Of a stretch of 44,582 nucleotides of DNA, positions 43,090-44,582 are shown one piece after another; position 1 is the first letter of the stretch, and each line of letters begins with the position of its first letter. The stretch lies in assembly GCA_002364735.1 (NCBI GenBank), contig DEZB01000016.1, positions 1-44,582 of the forward strand. Reading direction: 5' to 3'. The stretch is from Bacteroidales bacterium UBA3143 (GTDB lineage Bacteria > Bacteroidota > Bacteroidia > Bacteroidales > Dysgonomonadaceae). The notes beneath the pieces were generated by a model that had not been told where the DNA came from, ran no database searches, and was given only the letters and a program-made list of their open reading frames with translations. The position numbers and the translations under genes are program-made.

Positions 43090-44190
43090 TTATCTTTCAA
43101 CAATCACTTCATTAACAATGTCCGCTTTCAGTTTCAGTTTTCTAACAAAACGCATATCATGCTCCACCATTATCCTTACCAATTCGGGAAAAGATGTTGC
43201 TCTCGGATTCCAACCCAACACCTCTTTTGCTTTGGTTGGGTCACCCAAAAGCTGCTCCACTTCAGCAGGACGGAAATATTTTGGATTCACCTCCACCAAT
43301 ACATTGTTAGTTTCCGTGCAAATTCCTTTTTCTTCAACGCCCGTTCCTTCCCAGCGCAATGTTATGTTAGCCTCTGCAAATGCCAAAGTACAAAACTCTC
43401 GTACACTGTGCATTTCGCCCGTAGCAATCACAAAATCTTCAGGTGTGTCATGTTGCAACATCAGCCACATACACTCTACATAATCTTTTGCATAACCCCA
43501 ATCGCGCATAGAGTCTAAATTACCCATATACAGTTTGTCTTGCATACCTTGAGCAATACGAGCAGCAGCCAGTGTTATTTTGCGTGTCACAAACGTCTCA
43601 CCCCTGCGCTCACTCTCGTGATTAAACAATATCCCATTCACAGCAAACATACCATACGACTCCCTGTAATTCTTCGTAATCCAAAATCCATATAATTTGG
43701 CTACACCATACGGACTACGTGGATAAAAAGGCGTTGTCTCCTTTTGTGGCACCTCTTGCACCAGCCCAAACAATTCAGAAGTTGAAGCCTGATAAATGCG
43801 TGTTTTATGCTCCATCCCTAATATCCTCACTGCCTCTAACAGGCGCAATGTCCCTACTCCATCCGTCTCAGCAGTATATTCAGGCACATCAAAACTCACT
43901 TTCACATGACTTTGCGCCGCCAAGTTATAAATCTCATCAGGCTTTATGCTTTGTATCACACGAATCAACGAACTCGAATCTGTCATATCTGCATAATGCA
44001 AATTAATGGCGCGATCATTTTTCATATCTCGCACCCATTCCTCAAAATACAAATGTTCAATACGCCCTGTATTAAAGGAGGACGAACGACGCAATATGCC
44101 ATGCACTTCATAGTTTTTCTCAATCAATAATTCAGCCAAAAACGAACCGTCTTGACCAGTGATTCCTGTAATTAGGGCTACTTTTTTCAT
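43090..44190 (-). CDS. gmd: GDP-mannose 4,6-dehydratase
   Basis: Gmd (366 residues) converts GDP-mannose to GDP-4-keto-6-deoxymannose, the first step of de novo GDP-L-fucose synthesis. It is an extended SDR with GITGQDGSFLAELL (8-21) and the RR loop GILRRSSSFNTGRIEHLY. The active-site Thr-Ser-Glu lies in QASTSELFG, and the catalytic Tyr/Lys pair in SPYGVAKLYG. Length and start are as usual. It is the first gene before fkp, seven bases apart, and fcl follows after a repeat-bearing gap. A tandem repeat lies about 85 bases upstream of its start. Confidence 0.97.
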   Translation of the reverse strand: MKKVALITGITGQDGSFLAELLIEKNYEVHGILRRSSSFNTGRIEHLYFEEWVRDMKNDRAINLHYADMTDSSSLIRVIQSIKPDEIYNLAAQSHVKVSFDVPEYTAETDGVGTLRLLEAVRILGMEHKTRIYQASTSELFGLVQEVPQKETTPFYPRSPYGVAKLYGFWITKNYRESYGMFAVNGILFNHESERRGETFVTRKITLAAARIAQGMQDKLYMGNLDSMRDWGYAKDYVECMWLMLQHDTPEDFVIATGEMHSVREFCTLAFAEANITLRWEGTGVEEKGICTETNNVLVEVNPKYFRPAEVEQLLGDPTKAKEVLGWNPRATSFPELVRIMVEHDMRFVRKLKLKADIVNEVIVER

Positions 44191-44582
44191 ATATTTTTAT
44201 TTAGAGACAGGAGACAAGGAACAAGAACCCGAAGGACGTATATTGTGCAATTGTCTTGGCTTATCTTGTGTCAGTTATATTTGTTATATTTGTTATATTT
44301 GTTATTTTGTTATTTTGTTATTTTGTTGTTTTCTTTCTCGTTTTTCGTTAAGATTTTCTCTTGCAAAGACGATAGCGCTAAGGGGCTGGTTGCTGTTTCT
44401 TTTCATTTTAGAGACAGGAGACAAGGAACAAGTGACAATAACCTCGCCGCTGCCGCGCGATTGTATCGCGTGGTTTGTGGAGGTTTGCATTTGAAGCCTG
44501 GAGGGCTGGCATATTCTAGCCCAACGGCAACGCCTTGGGTTATGGGATGGCCCCTAAATCCCTCCCTTTTCTTCTAAAAAAC
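44191..44582. repeat. repeat-rich region upstream of gmd
   Basis: No gene is supported in these 392 bases. A perfect 25-base direct repeat starting TTAGAGACAGGAGACAAGG sits at 44201-44225 and 44408-44432. Between them lies an AT-rich tandem tract (44274-44332). At 44520-44539 is the hairpin CCCAACGGCAACGCCTTGGG, the inverted counterpart of the hairpin at 40100-40119. Open frames here are by-products of the repeats. Confidence 0.7.
44274..44332. repeat. tandem repeat upstream of gmd
   Basis: GTTATATTT occurs three times in a row (44274-44300), then GTTATTTT three times (44301-44324), then GTTGTTTT once (44325-44332). The tract lies 84-142 bases upstream of the gmd ATG and is prone to slippage. 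Confidence 0.85.

Noticed and set aside
43083..43103. Upstream TTG start of fkp overlapping gmd
   Set aside because: The ATG at 43082 gives the expected Fkp length and avoids the overlap.
44274..44332. Possible CRISPR-like array
   Set aside because: The units are 8-9 bases with no spacers, and no cas genes are present.
44159..44577. Overlapping plus-strand open frames upstream of gmd
   Set aside because: They translate the tandem tract and dispersed repeats, and their sequence is low complexity.

Overview
This window is bacterial chromosome from the phylum Bacteroidota, most likely order Bacteroidales (a Dysgonomonadaceae- or Paludibacteraceae-like anaerobe is my best guess). The evidence is AT-rich DNA, a fused MurF-alanine racemase, GSCFA, DUF5063 and DUF4834-type proteins, the bifunctional Fkp enzyme, pyruvate:ferredoxin oxidoreductase, and promoters of the Bacteroidota type (TTG, 19 bases, TAnnTTTG) at two places. 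I see no tRNA, rRNA, CRISPR array, transposase, integrase or phage gene.

Layout. Positions 1-6.8 kb are minus-strand housekeeping genes: murF/alr with a GSCFA protein, then an rRNA methyltransferase, a DEDD exonuclease and a DUF5063 protein. Positions 7.1-16.1 kb are a plus-strand run: rimP-nusA-infB, then an envelope set of ompH/skp, murI, cvpA, psd, pssA and a DUF4834 protein. Positions 16.1-21.7 kb are minus-strand: UDP-glucose dehydrogenase, a LolE-like permease, rbfA, an O-methyltransferase, pyruvate kinase and aroQ. Next come PFOR (21.8-25.4 kb) and an AAA ATPase whose catalytic motifs look altered. Positions 26.9-30.3 kb carry a fused trehalose-6-phosphate synthase/phosphatase and an MscS channel, followed by a secreted GH105-like hydrolase, a GH15 protein, a YkgJ cysteine-cluster protein, type I asparaginase, an OsmC protein and phosphoglycerate kinase. 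The right end holds a secreted DUF2961 (GH172-like) protein and the GDP-fucose genes fcl, fkp and gmd, with two compound repeats around fkp-gmd.

How the genes work together. The left half is translation, peptidoglycan precursor supply (D-Ala ligation, D-Ala and D-Glu racemisation) and phosphatidylethanolamine synthesis. The centre is lower glycolysis and anaerobic pyruvate oxidation. The right half combines osmotic or stress physiology (trehalose, MscS, OsmC) with glycan degradation and nucleotide-sugar supply for surface glycans.

The most unusual signal is non-coding. Two intergenic regions 28 kb apart (about 3.78-4.10 kb and 31.75-32.06 kb, opposite orientations) carry the same architecture of four short palindromes with centres spaced 41-205-41 and 41-206-40 bases. 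The flanks are similar but the palindrome cores differ. Both spacings are close to whole numbers of DNA turns. I do not recognise this element. Other regulatory candidates are a terminator-like hairpin in the rimP-nusA-infB leader, a nested inverted repeat between infB and ompH, inverted repeats upstream of PFOR, DUF4834 and between ansA and osmC, and a tandem repeat upstream of gmd.
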